A stretch of 64,000 nt of DNA from NCBI GenBank assembly GCA_022782405.1, contig JALFNK010000018.1, positions 1-64,000 on the forward strand, read 5' to 3'. This DNA is from Alistipes sp. (GTDB taxonomy: Bacteria > Bacteroidota > Bacteroidia > Bacteroidales > Rikenellaceae). Below the pieces are notes generated by a model. The model was not told the DNA's origin. It did not search any database and saw only the letters and a list, made by a program, of their open reading frames with translations. Shown here piece by piece: positions 53,223-62,470 of this stretch. Position numbers and translations under genes: made by a program. Position 1 is the stretch's first letter. Every line of letters starts with the position of its first letter.

Positions 53223-53300
53223 GATTCGGAAAGGCGGTGAAGGTCATCCGACAACGCTCCGCCTTCGTATGTACTGTCGCAGACGCTGCGCGCCGGCAGA

Positions 53301-53777
53301 TCAGATGCTGATATCGAGAATCTCGAAGTGGATCGTGCCGGCCGGGACATCCACATCCACGCGATCGCCCTTCTTGTGTCCGAGCAACGCCTTGGCGATC
53401 GGCGTACCGATGGCCAGCTTGCCCTCGCGCAGGTTGGCCTCGTGTTCGGCGACGATCGTATAGACCATCTGCTTCTTGGTATTGTGGTTGAGCAGCGTAA
53501 CCTTGCTCAGGATCTGCACCTTGCTCTTGTCGATCTTCGACTCGTCGATGACCCGTGCATTGGCGATCGTATCCTCCAGCTTGGCGATACGCATCTCCAG
53601 CAGACCCTGCGCCTCCCGGGCAGCGTCATACTCCGCGTTCTCCGAAAGGTCTCCCTTGTCGCGCGCTTCAGCGATCGCCGCCGAAATCGCCGGACGCTCG
53701 ACGGAACGCATGTGGTCGAGTTCATCCTTGAGTTTCTTGTAACCTTCCGCTGTCAGATAAATAATCTCTTTTGCCAT
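53301..53777 (-). CDS. greA: transcription elongation factor GreA
   Basis: A 158-residue factor that rescues backtracked RNA polymerase. The N-terminal coiled coil carries the acidic tip (EARDKGDLSENAEYDAAREAQGLLE), and the C-terminal FKBP-like domain reads TIVAEHEANLREGKLAIGTPIAKALLGHKKGD. The start at 53777 (MAKEIIYLT) was chosen because the coiled coil begins there; upstream in-frame starts would be within the 5' leader. It is monocistronic. Confidence 0.96.
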   Translation of the reverse strand: MAKEIIYLTAEGYKKLKDELDHMRSVERPAISAAIAEARDKGDLSENAEYDAAREAQGLLEMRIAKLEDTIANARVIDESKIDKSKVQILSKVTLLNHNTKKQMVYTIVAEHEANLREGKLAIGTPIAKALLGHKKGDRVDVDVPAGTIHFEILDISI

Positions 53778-53840
53778 AAATAACATAAAAAATAAAGAAT
53801 CCTGACCCGTGAAGGCCAGAACCCCGTTGCTTTGTAGAAG

Positions 53841-53872
53841 CAAAGATACGAAGCAAATTCCATATTTCCAAA
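53841..53872 (-). promoter_or_regulatory. greA promoter
   Basis: On the minus strand TTTG (complement of 53869-53872) and TATCTTTG (complement of 53841-53848) are 20 bp apart, giving a leader of about 60 bases before the greA ATG. Confidence 0.72.
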
Positions 53873-54006
53873 TCTTTTTTGCCTTTCGCCGGTTCCGATG
53901 CGGAAAACCGGCCGTCGCCGCCTGCCGGACTGTCCCCCTTTCGCACAAAAGGCCGGAACACCGCCGGAAACAGCGGAAAAAGCGGAGGGCGGAAGCAATA
54001 TTTTTT

Positions 54007-54037
54007 TTTGCAAATCGTTAATTTATGCGTAACTTTG
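54007..54037 (+). promoter_or_regulatory. promoter of the bamD-rpoZ-coaBC-recN operon
   Basis: TTTG at 54007-54010 and TAACTTTG at 54030-54037, 19 bp apart, lie 29 bases before the bamD ATG. Confidence 0.72.
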
Positions 54038-54066
54038 CGCGATAAAGCGCCGTAAAAGATTCATCG

Positions 54067-54888
54067 ATGAAGCAGAATTTCTTATATGCCGTATGCGGAG
54101 CGGCCGTTGCGGCCGTTCTTGTCGGGTGTTCCGGAATCAACGCCCTGCTCAAAAGCGGGCAGCCCGAATTGATTTACAGCAAGGCGCTGGAATACTACAA
54201 GATCGGCAAGTGGCAGCGTGCCTCGACGCTTTTCGAAGGCGTACAGCCCTATTACACGGGAACCGCACGCGAAGACAGCATCTCGTTCTACAACGCATAC
54301 TGCAAGTTCAAGAACCGCGACTACGACACGGCTTCGACCCTGCTCGACGAATTCCGCCGCAAGTTCGGCCGCAGCGTCTTCATCGAGGATGCCGAAGGCA
54401 TGTATGCGCTCTGCTACTACTACCTCTCGCCGGGCCCCACGCGCGACCAGACGATGACCGGGCAGGCCATCATGGCCATCAACGAGTTCATCGCCCGCTA
54501 TCCGCAGAGCGAACGAATCGAAGACTTCAAAAAAATCAACGAGGAGCTCAACGGACGCCTGCACGAGAAGGCCTACCTGAACGCATACACTTACTATAAG
54601 ATCGGACGCTACAAGTCCGCCATCGTCGCCCTGAAAAATGCCCTGAAGCAGTATCCCGACACGGAACACCGCGAAGAGATGATGTATCTGATCGTCGATG
54701 CGGGCTATCGCTTCGCGAGCAACTCGGTGAGCGAGAAACAGACGGACCGTTACCTGGACATGCTGGACTCCTACCTCTCGTTCCGCGAGGAATTCCCCGA
54801 CTCGAAGTATATCAAGGAGCTGGACCGCATGGCGCAGCACGCCCGCGACTATCTGGACCGCAACAACAAGGACAACAACGAAGAATAG
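54067..54888 (+). CDS. bamD: outer membrane assembly lipoprotein BamD
   Basis: A 273-residue lipoprotein (lipobox LVGC at residues 18-21) with TPR-like repeats: ALEYYKIGKWQRASTLFEGV, YNAYCKFKNRDYDTASTLLDEF, MAINEFIARYPQSERIEDF and YKIGRYKSAIVALKNALKQYP. BamD is an essential part of the BAM complex that inserts barrel proteins into the outer membrane. It starts a tight operon with rpoZ, coaBC and recN. Confidence 0.93.
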   Translation: MKQNFLYAVCGAAVAAVLVGCSGINALLKSGQPELIYSKALEYYKIGKWQRASTLFEGVQPYYTGTAREDSISFYNAYCKFKNRDYDTASTLLDEFRRKFGRSVFIEDAEGMYALCYYYLSPGPTRDQTMTGQAIMAINEFIARYPQSERIEDFKKINEELNGRLHEKAYLNAYTYYKIGRYKSAIVALKNALKQYPDTEHREEMMYLIVDAGYRFASNSVSEKQTDRYLDMLDSYLSFREEFPDSKYIKELDRMAQHARDYLDRNNKDNNEE

Positions 54889-54890
54889 AG

Positions 54891-55223
54891 ATGGAAATCA
54901 AGAAGAACATCCCCAACAACACCATCACGCGCAAGCTGGTGGATCTGGACAAGGAGACCGGCAATATCTACGAGAGCGTGAACATCATCGCCCGCCGTGC
55001 CAACCAGATCGCCACGGAACTCAAGACCGAGCTCAACCGCAAGCTCGCCGATTTCTCGTCGCCTACGGATACGATGGAGGAGACCTTCGAAAACCGCGAG
55101 CAGATCGAGATCTCGCGCTATTACGAGCGGCTGCCCAAACCTGTAATCATCGCCACCGAGGAGTTCCTCGACCACGAACTGCTCTACAAGGAGGGCAAGG
55201 ACGGCGAGATGAAGGAGATCTAA
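54891..55223 (+). CDS. rpoZ: RNA polymerase omega subunit (Bacteroidota type)
   Basis: A 110-residue protein. GNIYESVNIIARRANQIATELK is the conserved omega core that clamps the beta-prime C-terminus; the Bacteroidota form has a longer C-terminal tail (ISRYYERLPKPVIIATEEFL). Two bases separate it from bamD and 13 from coaBC. Confidence 0.9.
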   Translation: MEIKKNIPNNTITRKLVDLDKETGNIYESVNIIARRANQIATELKTELNRKLADFSSPTDTMEETFENREQIEISRYYERLPKPVIIATEEFLDHELLYKEGKDGEMKEI

Positions 55224-55236
55224 CCGACGACACACG

Positions 55237-56454
55237 ATGGCTTCCGACGCTACGGCGCTTCCGCTCGAGGGACGTCGCATATTGCTGGGCATCACGGGTA
55301 GCATAGCGGCCTACAAGGCGGCTGTGCTTTGTCGTTTATTGAAGTGTGCGGGTGCCGAGGTCCGGGTGGTGATGACCCCCCTGGCCAAGCAGTTCATCAC
55401 ACCGCTGACGATGGCCACGCTCTCGAAGAATCCGATTCTGGTGGAGTTCTTCGATCCGGAAAACGGCGCATGGAACTCGCACATCGCACTGGGCGAGTGG
55501 GCCGACTGCTATCTGATTGCCCCTGCCACGGCCAACACGCTGGCCAAGATGGCTGCGGGCATCGCCGACAACCTGCTGCTGACGACCTATCTCTCGGCAC
55601 GCTGTCCGGTGGTCGTGGCTCCGGCCATGGACCTCGACATGTATGCCCACGAGGCGACGCAGCAGAACCTCCGCACGCTCCGCACACGCGGCGTGGAGAT
55701 CATCGAGCCCGAAGAGGGCGAGTTGGCGAGCGGTCTGCGGGGCAAGGGCCGCATGGCCGAGCCCGAGCAGATTGCGGCCTTCGTGGCGCAGCTGCTCGAC
55801 GAAAAAAAAAAGAGCCTCGCCGGTAAACGGATGATCGTTACGGCCGGGGCGACGATCGAAGCCATCGACCCCGTGCGGTTCATCTCGAACCATTCGTCGG
55901 GCAAGATGGGTTACGCCATTGCCGGAGAGCTGGCGGCACGCGGTGCCGAAGTTACGCTCATCACGGGCTGCACGGCCCTCTCTACGCCGCGGGGCGTCCG
56001 CCGCGTGGATGTTCTCTCCGCCGCAGAGATGTATACGGAGGCGGTCCGGGCCTATGCGGAGGCCGACGGCGGGGTGATGTGTGCCGCCGTGGCGGATTAC
56101 ACACCGGCCGAGGTCGCACAGACCAAAATCAAGAAACACGACGGCGGGATGACCATCACCCTACGCCGCACGCAGGACATCGCCGCCGAGCTGGGCCGCC
56201 AAAAGGGCGACCGCCTGCTCGTGGGCTTCGCCCTCGAAACCGACGACGAGGAGGCGCATGCCGAAGAGAAGCTCCGCAAGAAAAACTTCGACTTCATCGT
56301 GCTCAACTCGCTGCGCGATGCGGGTGCGGGCTTCCGCGGCGACACGAACAAGGTAACGTTCATCGATCGTGCGGGCCGCGAGGAACTGCCCCTGCTTTCC
56401 AAGCGCGAAGTCGCCCGGCGCATTGCCGACAAAATCGAAACTTTCCTGAAATAA
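55237..56454 (+). CDS. coaBC: bifunctional phosphopantothenoylcysteine decarboxylase / ligase
   Basis: A 405-residue coenzyme A biosynthesis enzyme. The CoaC flavoprotein domain (about 1-185) shows ILLGITGSIAAYKAAVLCRLL, the active-site His in WNSHIALGEWAD and ELASGLRGKGRMAEPEQ. The CoaB domain (about 190-405) shows MIVTAGATIEAIDPVRFISNHSSGKMGYAIA. The CoaC active-site Cys region (ACG in E. coli) reads ASG here, with Ser165. Whether that is usual for the lineage cannot be told from the sequence alone. It is the third gene of the bamD operon. Confidence 0.95.
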   Translation: MASDATALPLEGRRILLGITGSIAAYKAAVLCRLLKCAGAEVRVVMTPLAKQFITPLTMATLSKNPILVEFFDPENGAWNSHIALGEWADCYLIAPATANTLAKMAAGIADNLLLTTYLSARCPVVVAPAMDLDMYAHEATQQNLRTLRTRGVEIIEPEEGELASGLRGKGRMAEPEQIAAFVAQLLDEKKKSLAGKRMIVTAGATIEAIDPVRFISNHSSGKMGYAIAGELAARGAEVTLITGCTALSTPRGVRRVDVLSAAEMYTEAVRAYAEADGGVMCAAVADYTPAEVAQTKIKKHDGGMTITLRRTQDIAAELGRQKGDRLLVGFALETDDEEAHAEEKLRKKNFDFIVLNSLRDAGAGFRGDTNKVTFIDRAGREELPLLSKREVARRIADKIETFLK

Positions 56455-56461
56455 ATCCGCC

Positions 56462-58162
56462 ATGTTACGCCGTCTGTCGGTCGAAAATTACGCGCTCATC
56501 GACAAGCTCGAAATGGAGCTGGATCCCCACCTGAACATCATCACGGGTGAGACGGGCGCCGGCAAGTCCATTCTGCTGGGAGCCCTCGGGTTGCTGCTGG
56601 GCGGCAAAAACGACGGTGCGGCCATGAAGGACGCGGCGCACAACTGCACGGTCGAGGGGACCTTCAGCCTTGCGGGGCTGGGTCTGGAACCCTTCTTCGA
56701 GGAAAACGACCTCGACTATGCCGACGAGACAACGCTCACACGCATCATCACTCCCTCGGGCAAGAGCCGTTCGTTCGTGAACGACATACCCGTGTCGCTG
56801 GCGCAGATGCGCGAGTTGGGGAGCCGCCTGGTGGACATCCATTCGCAGCATCAGAATCTGATTCTCTCCTCGGAGGAGTTCCGCACGACGGCCATCGACA
56901 CCGTGGCCGGCAACGGTACGCTGCTCGAACGCTACGGAGCACATTATGCCCGTTTCACGGAGCTGCAGCACGAGGTAGCCGCCCTGCGCGAAGCGGCCGA
57001 GAAGGGACGGCGCGACGAAGAGTGGCTGCGCTTTCAGGTCGAGGAGCTCTCGACGGCCAACCTCCGCGCGGGCGAGCAGGCCGAAATCGAGGAGGAGCTG
57101 GCCGTACTGGAGCATGCCGACCGCATCGGGGAGACACTCACCGCGCTGCGCAACGCCCTGGATGCCGACGAAACGGGTATCCTAGTCCAGCTCAAGGAGG
57201 CCGAAAACGCCCTCATGCACATCGGCGCCCACTACCCTGCGGCCGAAGAGTATGCCGCACGGCTGCGTTCGACGCTCGAGGAGCTGAAGGATATCGGCGC
57301 TTCGGCCGCCGCGGAGAGCGAACGCATCGACGCCGATCCCGAACGGCTGGCCAAACTCTCGGCCCGGCTCGACATGCTGATTGCCCTTCAACAGAAATAC
57401 CGCGTGGCGGACGAGCAGGAACTCATCGCACTGCGCGACCGCTCGGCCGCCCAGCTGGCCGCCATCGTCCACGGCGACGAACGCATCGCCGAGGCGGAAG
57501 CAGCCCTTGCGGAAGCAGCCCAACAGGCCCGTGCTACGGCCGAGAAACTCCATACGGCCCGCACGAAGGCCGCCCGGGGATTTGCCGAACGCATCTGCAC
57601 GACCCTGGCACAACTGGGCATGGCCGAAGCCCGCTTCGAGGTGGAAATCGCGGCCACCGGAACACTCGCCCGCACGGGCGGCGACAGCGTCCGTTTCCTT
57701 TTCACGGCCAACCGCGACCGCACGCCGCAACCCGTCGAGCGGATCGCCTCGGGCGGCGAACTTTCGCGTGTCATGCTCGCCCTGAAAGCGCTGCTGGCCG
57801 AACGCATGCAGCTTCCGACGATCCTCTTCGACGAGATCGACACGGGCGTTTCGGGACGCATCGCCGACGCCATGGGCGAGATCATCTCCGCGCTCTCCGC
57901 CACGATGCAGGTCGTGGACATCACCCACCTGCCGCAGGTCGCCTCGAAGGGGACCGCACACTTCGTGGTCTACAAACGCGACGGGCATACCTCGATTACG
58001 CGCCTGACGGACGACGAGCGCATCACCGAGATTGCCAAAATGCTCTCCGGATCGGAGATCACCGACGCCGCCATCGCTCAGGCCCGCATCCTGCTGGGCC
58101 GCACGAAGGAGCCGGCCGCCACCGCCGCCAAAGGGCCGACAGGCTCCGGCACGCTCTTCTGA
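56462..58162 (+). CDS. recN: DNA repair protein RecN
   Basis: A 566-residue SMC-like ATPase for double-strand-break repair. Walker A is GETGAGKSILLGAL (residues 29-42), followed by the coiled-coil arms (about 150-370) and the C-terminal ATPase lobe with SGGELSRVMLALKALLAE and LFDEIDTGVSGRIADAM (Walker B). Seven bases separate it from coaBC. Confidence 0.97.
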   Translation: MLRRLSVENYALIDKLEMELDPHLNIITGETGAGKSILLGALGLLLGGKNDGAAMKDAAHNCTVEGTFSLAGLGLEPFFEENDLDYADETTLTRIITPSGKSRSFVNDIPVSLAQMRELGSRLVDIHSQHQNLILSSEEFRTTAIDTVAGNGTLLERYGAHYARFTELQHEVAALREAAEKGRRDEEWLRFQVEELSTANLRAGEQAEIEEELAVLEHADRIGETLTALRNALDADETGILVQLKEAENALMHIGAHYPAAEEYAARLRSTLEELKDIGASAAAESERIDADPERLAKLSARLDMLIALQQKYRVADEQELIALRDRSAAQLAAIVHGDERIAEAEAALAEAAQQARATAEKLHTARTKAARGFAERICTTLAQLGMAEARFEVEIAATGTLARTGGDSVRFLFTANRDRTPQPVERIASGGELSRVMLALKALLAERMQLPTILFDEIDTGVSGRIADAMGEIISALSATMQVVDITHLPQVASKGTAHFVVYKRDGHTSITRLTDDERITEIAKMLSGSEITDAAIAQARILLGRTKEPAATAAKGPTGSGTLF

Positions 58163-58195
58163 ACGCCGCAGCCATACGCAATCCTTCATAATCCT

Positions 58196-58786
58196 ATGGA
58201 CCCGATTCTGCGACTTGCCGCCGAAAACCGGCAGCGTGCCCTCCGCCTCATCGAAGAGCTGCAGCTCTTCGAAGCGTGGCGCTCGGCAGGAGCCGCACCC
58301 CATCTGGTGGGGTCGCTCCGCTCGGGGCTGCTGATGAAACACCTCGACATCGACCTGCACGTCTACTCTCCGGCACCGCTCCGCATCGAGGAGAGTTTCG
58401 CGGCCGTGGCCCGCATCGCCCGCCACCCCGGAATCCGTGAAATCGAATACGCCAACCGGCTCGACGCCGAAGACAACTGTCTCGAATGGCATGTGCAGTA
58501 TGCGGACGAACGGGGAGCGCTCTGGCAGATCGACATGATCCACCTCCCGGAAGGGTCCCCCTGGGAGGGCCATTTCGAACGCGTGGCCGATCGCATCGCC
58601 GCTGCTCTGACCGACGAGATGCGACATGCCATCCTGCAACTAAAGTATGAGACTCCCGACACGGAAAAGGTCCCCGGCATCGCCTACTACATGGCCGTGC
58701 TGCGCGACGGCGTCCGCACCTTTTCGGAGTTCTCTGCCTGGCGCAGGACACACCCCCTGACGGGAATTGTCGCGTGGATGCCCTGA
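58196..58786 (+). CDS. nucleotidyltransferase-like protein
   Basis: A 196-residue soluble protein. VGSLRSGLLMKHLDIDLHVYS (about 40-60) fits the minimal nucleotidyltransferase signature, a glycine-serine turn followed by a DxD metal pair; IEYANRLDAEDNCLEWHVQY and WQIDMIHLPEG follow. The specific substrate is unknown. It starts 33 bases after recN and may be the last gene of that operon. No antitoxin-like partner is adjacent. Confidence 0.7.
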   Translation: MDPILRLAAENRQRALRLIEELQLFEAWRSAGAAPHLVGSLRSGLLMKHLDIDLHVYSPAPLRIEESFAAVARIARHPGIREIEYANRLDAEDNCLEWHVQYADERGALWQIDMIHLPEGSPWEGHFERVADRIAAALTDEMRHAILQLKYETPDTEKVPGIAYYMAVLRDGVRTFSEFSAWRRTHPLTGIVAWMP

Positions 58787-58890
58787 CGGACCGCACAGGC
58801 GGTTCGTTTTTTTGTGCCGGATTACGTCTTTTTCCACGATCCGGCGTCCTATAATCGGATGCGCATCCAAAAAAGACCCTATTGACCCCC

Positions 58891-59367
58891 ATGATGAAAA
58901 GAACAGACACGCCCCAACCCGACCGGATTGCCGAGGCGGTTACCGCCTACCACGCGGAGCTCTACCGCTTCGCAGCCCTAAGGACCGGTTCCCGAAGCGA
59001 TGCCGAAGACATCGTACAGGAGGCCTTCCTGAAGATGCTGACCGTCTCGGGCGAGATCACCCATCCCAGAGCCTATCTCTACCGCTGCGTGGCCAATGCC
59101 TGCTGCGATCTGAAACGTCGCCGCACGTTCCACGAACCGTTGAGACCCGACCAGCCCCAGGAAGACTCCGACCCCGCACTGCGAGAGGAGGCCGAACGGC
59201 TCGCCGCACGGCTCGACCGCATCCCGCCGGAACAGGCCGAGGTCATCCGCCTGCACACCTTCGCCTCGCTGCGCTTTACAGAGATCGCCGAGATCCTCGA
59301 CATTCCCGTTACCACCGTCAAATCGCGATTCCAATACGGAATCGAGAAGTTGAGAAACTGGTTGTAA
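58891..59367 (+). CDS. ECF-type RNA polymerase sigma factor
   Basis: A 158-residue sigma factor. Region 2 shows YRFAALRTGSRSDAEDIVQEAFLKML, and region 4 shows RIPPEQAEVIRLHTFASLRFTEIAEILDIPVTTVKSRFQYGIEKLRNWL. It is followed 17 bases later by its anti-sigma factor. ATG 58891 is used; 58894 is equally possible. The promoter it recognises is unknown; no second copy of a shared motif was searched for. Confidence 0.94.
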   Translation: MMKRTDTPQPDRIAEAVTAYHAELYRFAALRTGSRSDAEDIVQEAFLKMLTVSGEITHPRAYLYRCVANACCDLKRRRTFHEPLRPDQPQEDSDPALREEAERLAARLDRIPPEQAEVIRLHTFASLRFTEIAEILDIPVTTVKSRFQYGIEKLRNWL

Positions 59368-59384
59368 ACTTAAAAACAGCTGCC

Positions 59385-60704
59385 ATGAATTGCCAAGAAT
59401 TCCATAAAATGATTCCCGACCTGCTTGCCGGTACGCTCTCCCCGGAGGAGCTCTCTGCTACCCGCGAGCACCTCACCACATGTCCCGCATGCGCCGAAGC
59501 GCTCCGCACGGCCCAGGAAGCCCTCCGAAGCGTAACCCCGCATTTCGAACCCTCTGTTCCCGAAGGGTTGGAGGCCCACCTGCTCGATGCGGTTCACCGC
59601 CGGGCAACCGCATCGAAGACCCCCGAGCGCCGCACTCCGCGCCGTCGGTTCATCGGCATCCTTTCGGGTGTCGTATCGGCCGCCGCCGTGGTCATCGTGA
59701 TCCTCACATTCGGGCTTAACACGCCGGTCCGGGCCGCCCGCAACCGCCTCACGCAGGCCATCACCTCGATGGAAGGTCTCCGCAGCATCCGCATCGACTT
59801 GCGTATCCGCACCTCCGAAGCCGAGAATTTCGACTACACCAATCCCCTGGAGGAGTTCGTCCCCCACACGATCGAAGCCATCTACAAGCCGCAACTCCTC
59901 TGGCGGGTCGAGAAACCGGGCCGCAAAGCCCTCTACGACGGACATCGCACCTATCTCTGGTACGACTCGCTGAATGACGGCCTCATCCAGCCCTACTCGC
60001 CCGACGCAATCGGGATGCTGAACCTGCTGATCGACCCAAGCCAGCTGCTCGAACTCGAAAGGCAACTCACCCGGGCGCACGACGGCTCGCGCTATGAACT
60101 GCATCGCGATGCGGAGACGCTCCGTCTGACGGTCATCAGCCCGGCGCAGGGTGACTTCAGCCAATGCGATCGTGAGCGCAACACCTCCATCATCGAGAGC
60201 AACACCCGCCGCGAGTATCGTTTCGATGCCCTGAACGGACGCCTGCTCGGAGCCCGCGTGGTCTTCCTCGACGGCAATCGGGAACGGACGCTGCTCGAAA
60301 TCGACCGCATCGAGTACAACGCGCCGATCGATTCCGCGACCCTCGCAGCCCTTCCCGAAGGAATTACCTGGGAGCATCCGGCGCAGGCCCTGCCGTCAGG
60401 CCGGCTGATCGGCATCGACGCAAAGGAGGCCGCACGGCTGATCCTCGCAGCCTTTGCCACCTGGGACAACGAGATTGTCGATGAGGCGCTCCGCAACTAT
60501 GGGGCCCATGCCCGGAAGCTGCTCCAAAGCCGCTACTCCGGAGCCACGGTAGAGGGCCTCTCCGAGCCTGTCCGCTCGGGCAGATACCCCGGATGGTTCA
60601 TCCCCTGCACACTGCGGATGGCCGACGGAAGCCGCGAAAAGATCCATATGGCCCTGCGCAACGACACGCCCGACAAAGGCTGGGTGATCGACGGAGGCCT
60701 CTAA
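59385..60704 (+). CDS. membrane anti-sigma factor with large periplasmic domain
   Basis: A 439-residue protein. The cytoplasmic zinc-binding anti-sigma domain shows Cys3 and His29-x3-Cys33-x2-Cys36 (HLTTCPAC); one membrane segment lies at about 89-107 (FIGILSGVVSAAAVVIVIL). The remaining 330 residues face the periplasm and are beta-rich, resembling LolA/outer-membrane-sorting-like or sigma-E regulatory domains (LRSIRIDLRIRTSEAENFDY, LLWRVEKPGRKALYDGHRTYLWY). It would hold the ECF sigma factor until an envelope signal is sensed. Confidence 0.88.
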   Translation: MNCQEFHKMIPDLLAGTLSPEELSATREHLTTCPACAEALRTAQEALRSVTPHFEPSVPEGLEAHLLDAVHRRATASKTPERRTPRRRFIGILSGVVSAAAVVIVILTFGLNTPVRAARNRLTQAITSMEGLRSIRIDLRIRTSEAENFDYTNPLEEFVPHTIEAIYKPQLLWRVEKPGRKALYDGHRTYLWYDSLNDGLIQPYSPDAIGMLNLLIDPSQLLELERQLTRAHDGSRYELHRDAETLRLTVISPAQGDFSQCDRERNTSIIESNTRREYRFDALNGRLLGARVVFLDGNRERTLLEIDRIEYNAPIDSATLAALPEGITWEHPAQALPSGRLIGIDAKEAARLILAAFATWDNEIVDEALRNYGAHARKLLQSRYSGATVEGLSEPVRSGRYPGWFIPCTLRMADGSREKIHMALRNDTPDKGWVIDGGL

Positions 60705-60732
60705 ATCCGCCGTATCATCGGACACCCCGGAC

Positions 60733-60766
60733 AAAAAAATCCCCGGAAGCTTCGGCTTCCGGGGAT
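60733..60766 (-). terminator. terminator after the araC-type gene
   Basis: ATCCCCGGAAGC (60739-60750) and GCTTCCGGGGAT (60755-60766) form a 12-bp stem with loop TTCG, followed on the minus strand by a T-run (A-tract 60733-60739). The same structure follows groEL at 62436-62470. Confidence 0.88.
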
Positions 60767-60797
60767 TTCGTTATAGATCCGTCCGTGCGGGCATTAC
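60733..60797. repeat. segment shared with the groEL 3' flank (copy 1)
   Basis: About 65 bases here match 62436-62499 with three differences, covering the terminator, TTTCGTTATAGATCCGTCCGT and (T)TACAT. In this copy the last codons and stop of the AraC-type gene lie in the shared part, while in the groEL copy the similarity ends at the groEL stop codon. Confidence 0.85.
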
Positions 60798-61679
60798 ATC
60801 GCGCCCGCCCCCGGAATCAATCCCGGCAAATCCCAGATTCCGACGATAGGCAGTCGGGGTCATGCCGGTCGTCATGCGGAACAGCCGGTTGAAATGCGAC
60901 AGATTGTGAAAGCCCGCCTCGGCGGCAACCTGCGCAACCGGCCGGTCGGTATGCATCAATCCGTTGCAGACCCGCGCCATGCGAAGCGCATTCGCATATT
61001 CGAAGACGGTACGTCCCGTACGACGGCGGAAATAGCGGCACAGAGCCGCCGGCGACATGCCGGTCTGACGGGCAATCTCCCCGAGAGTCAGCTTCCGACC
61101 GAAATTCCCGAGCAGAAAACGGTGCACCCGCCACAGCGGTTCATCCTCGCCGCAGGCCGCAGACCGGCACTCCGCATCGGTATCGATGCAGGAATAATCG
61201 CCGCTGCGACCCAGGAAATCCAGCAGTTCGAAAAGGATACAAACCCGGCCGACACCTTCCGCCTCGTCGATCCGCTTCATGGCCGCAACGAAGGCCGCGA
61301 CCTCCCGACCATCCGTGAAACGCACCCCGCAGCAACTGCGCTCCAGCAAGGTATCGATCCACCGCAATTCGGAAAGGTCCGACAGATGCAGCGGGAACAG
61401 CCGCTGCGGGAAATAGAGCACCTCGCAGAGTGCCGAAGCCCGTTCCGAGGCGGCACACAGATGCAGATGCGGGACGCCTCCCCCGATAAGCGTCAGCGAT
61501 CCGGGAGCATACGGAGAGACTCCTCCGCCCACAAACTCGACACCCGATCCGGAAATCACATGGATCAGCTCATACTCCGTATGGTAATGCAGCGGAGCCT
61601 CGAAAGCAAGCTCCGGCAGGTGGGCGACCGAACTGTGTTCGGTCGCCGGCACCATCCGATGAACAATTCCCTGTTTCAT
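60771..61679 (-). CDS. AraC-family transcriptional regulator
   Basis: A 302-residue regulator. The N-terminal cupin-like sensor (about 1-110) shows [17 protein letters not shown] and [14 protein letters not shown]. The C-terminal double helix-turn-helix (about 185-285) shows [34 protein letters not shown] and [33 protein letters not shown]. The last residues ([13 protein letters not shown]) are encoded in a segment shared with the groEL 3' flank. The inducer is unknown, and its targets cannot be read from the sequence. It is divergent from ribB. Confidence 0.92.
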   Translation of the reverse strand: MKQGIVHRMVPATEHSSVAHLPELAFEAPLHYHTEYELIHVISGSGVEFVGGGVSPYAPGSLTLIGGGVPHLHLCAASERASALCEVLYFPQRLFPLHLSDLSELRWIDTLLERSCCGVRFTDGREVAAFVAAMKRIDEAEGVGRVCILFELLDFLGRSGDYSCIDTDAECRSAACGEDEPLWRVHRFLLGNFGRKLTLGEIARQTGMSPAALCRYFRRRTGRTVFEYANALRMARVCNGLMHTDRPVAQVAAEAGFHNLSHFNRLFRMTTGMTPTAYRRNLGFAGIDSGGGRDVMPARTDL

Positions 61680-61712
61680 TTAAGTTTTCGGCAAACAGAG
61701 CACTATTTTATG

Positions 61713-61755
61713 CAAATATACCACAAATTGCGGATTCCGGACCGCATTAAATTTG
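61713..61755. promoter_or_regulatory. divergent -7 boxes (AraC gene and ribB)
   Basis: Minus strand: TATATTTG (complement of 61713-61720), 34 bases before the AraC ATG. Plus strand: TAAATTTG at 61748-61755, 23 bases before the ribB ATG, with a TTG 17 bp upstream. The shared region is only about 100 bases, so the AraC protein could control both. Confidence 0.55.
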
Positions 61756-61778
61756 CCCTATCCAAAATCCGAACATCC

Positions 61779-62423
61779 ATGGAAAAAGACACAAGAATCG
61801 AAGCCGATGCGGTCCACCGCGTAGAGGCTGCCGCCGAGGCGCTGCACCGGGGATCGGGAATCCTGCTCACCGACGACGAAGACCGGGAGAATGAAGGAGA
61901 TCTGATCTTTCCGGCCGAAAGCATCACCATCGCACAGATGGCCCAATTGATCCGCTGCTGCAGCGGGATCGTCTGCCTCTGCATCACCGCCGAAAAGGCC
62001 CGGCAGCTGGACCTGCCGCCCATGGTCCGACACAACTCCAACCGTCAGGGTACCAATTTCACGGTATCCGTCGAAGCGGCCGCGGACATTACGACCGGCG
62101 TCTCGGCCGCAGACCGGATCGCAACGATCCGGGCCGCCATCGCGCCGCACGCCCAGCCGCAGGATCTCGCCCGCCCGGGGCATCTATTTCCGCTCGTCGC
62201 CCACGAACAAGGGGTATTGGGACGTCGTGGACATACGGAGGGCAGCGTCGATCTGATGCGCATCGCAGGATGCGCACCATGCGCCGTACTCTGCGAGCTG
62301 ACCCTGCCGGACGGCTCCATGGCCCGTAGGCCCGAAGTGGAGGCCTTCGCCAAGGAGAACAATTATCCCATCGTCTCGGTGGCCGATATTGTGTACTACC
62401 GGCTTCTCAAGGAACAGTCATAA
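61779..62423 (+). CDS. ribB: 3,4-dihydroxy-2-butanone-4-phosphate synthase
   Basis: A 214-residue enzyme that makes the four-carbon unit of riboflavin from ribulose 5-phosphate. The active-site acidic loop [10 protein letters not shown] (32-41) is intact, with [13 protein letters not shown]-like sequence, [26 protein letters not shown] and [20 protein letters not shown] following. The length is that of the single-domain form, not the RibBA fusion. The start at 61779 follows the promoter. No FMN riboswitch is seen in the short leader. Confidence 0.95.
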   Translation: MEKDTRIEADAVHRVEAAAEALHRGSGILLTDDEDRENEGDLIFPAESITIAQMAQLIRCCSGIVCLCITAEKARQLDLPPMVRHNSNRQGTNFTVSVEAAADITTGVSAADRIATIRAAIAPHAQPQDLARPGHLFPLVAHEQGVLGRRGHTEGSVDLMRIAGCAPCAVLCELTLPDGSMARRPEVEAFAKENNYPIVSVADIVYYRLLKEQS

Positions 62424-62435
62424 TCCCCATCATAT

Positions 62436-62470
62436 AAAAAAATCCCCGGAAGCTTCGACTTCCGGGGATT
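62436..62470 (-). terminator. terminator after groEL
   Basis: AATCCCCGGAAG (62441-62452) pairs with CTTCCGGGGATT (62459-62470), followed on the minus strand by a T-run. It lies between the convergent ends of ribB and groEL. Confidence 0.88.

Noticed and set aside
61713-61779. An FMN riboswitch before ribB
   Set aside because: The leader is only about 20 bases and has no conserved FMN-element blocks.
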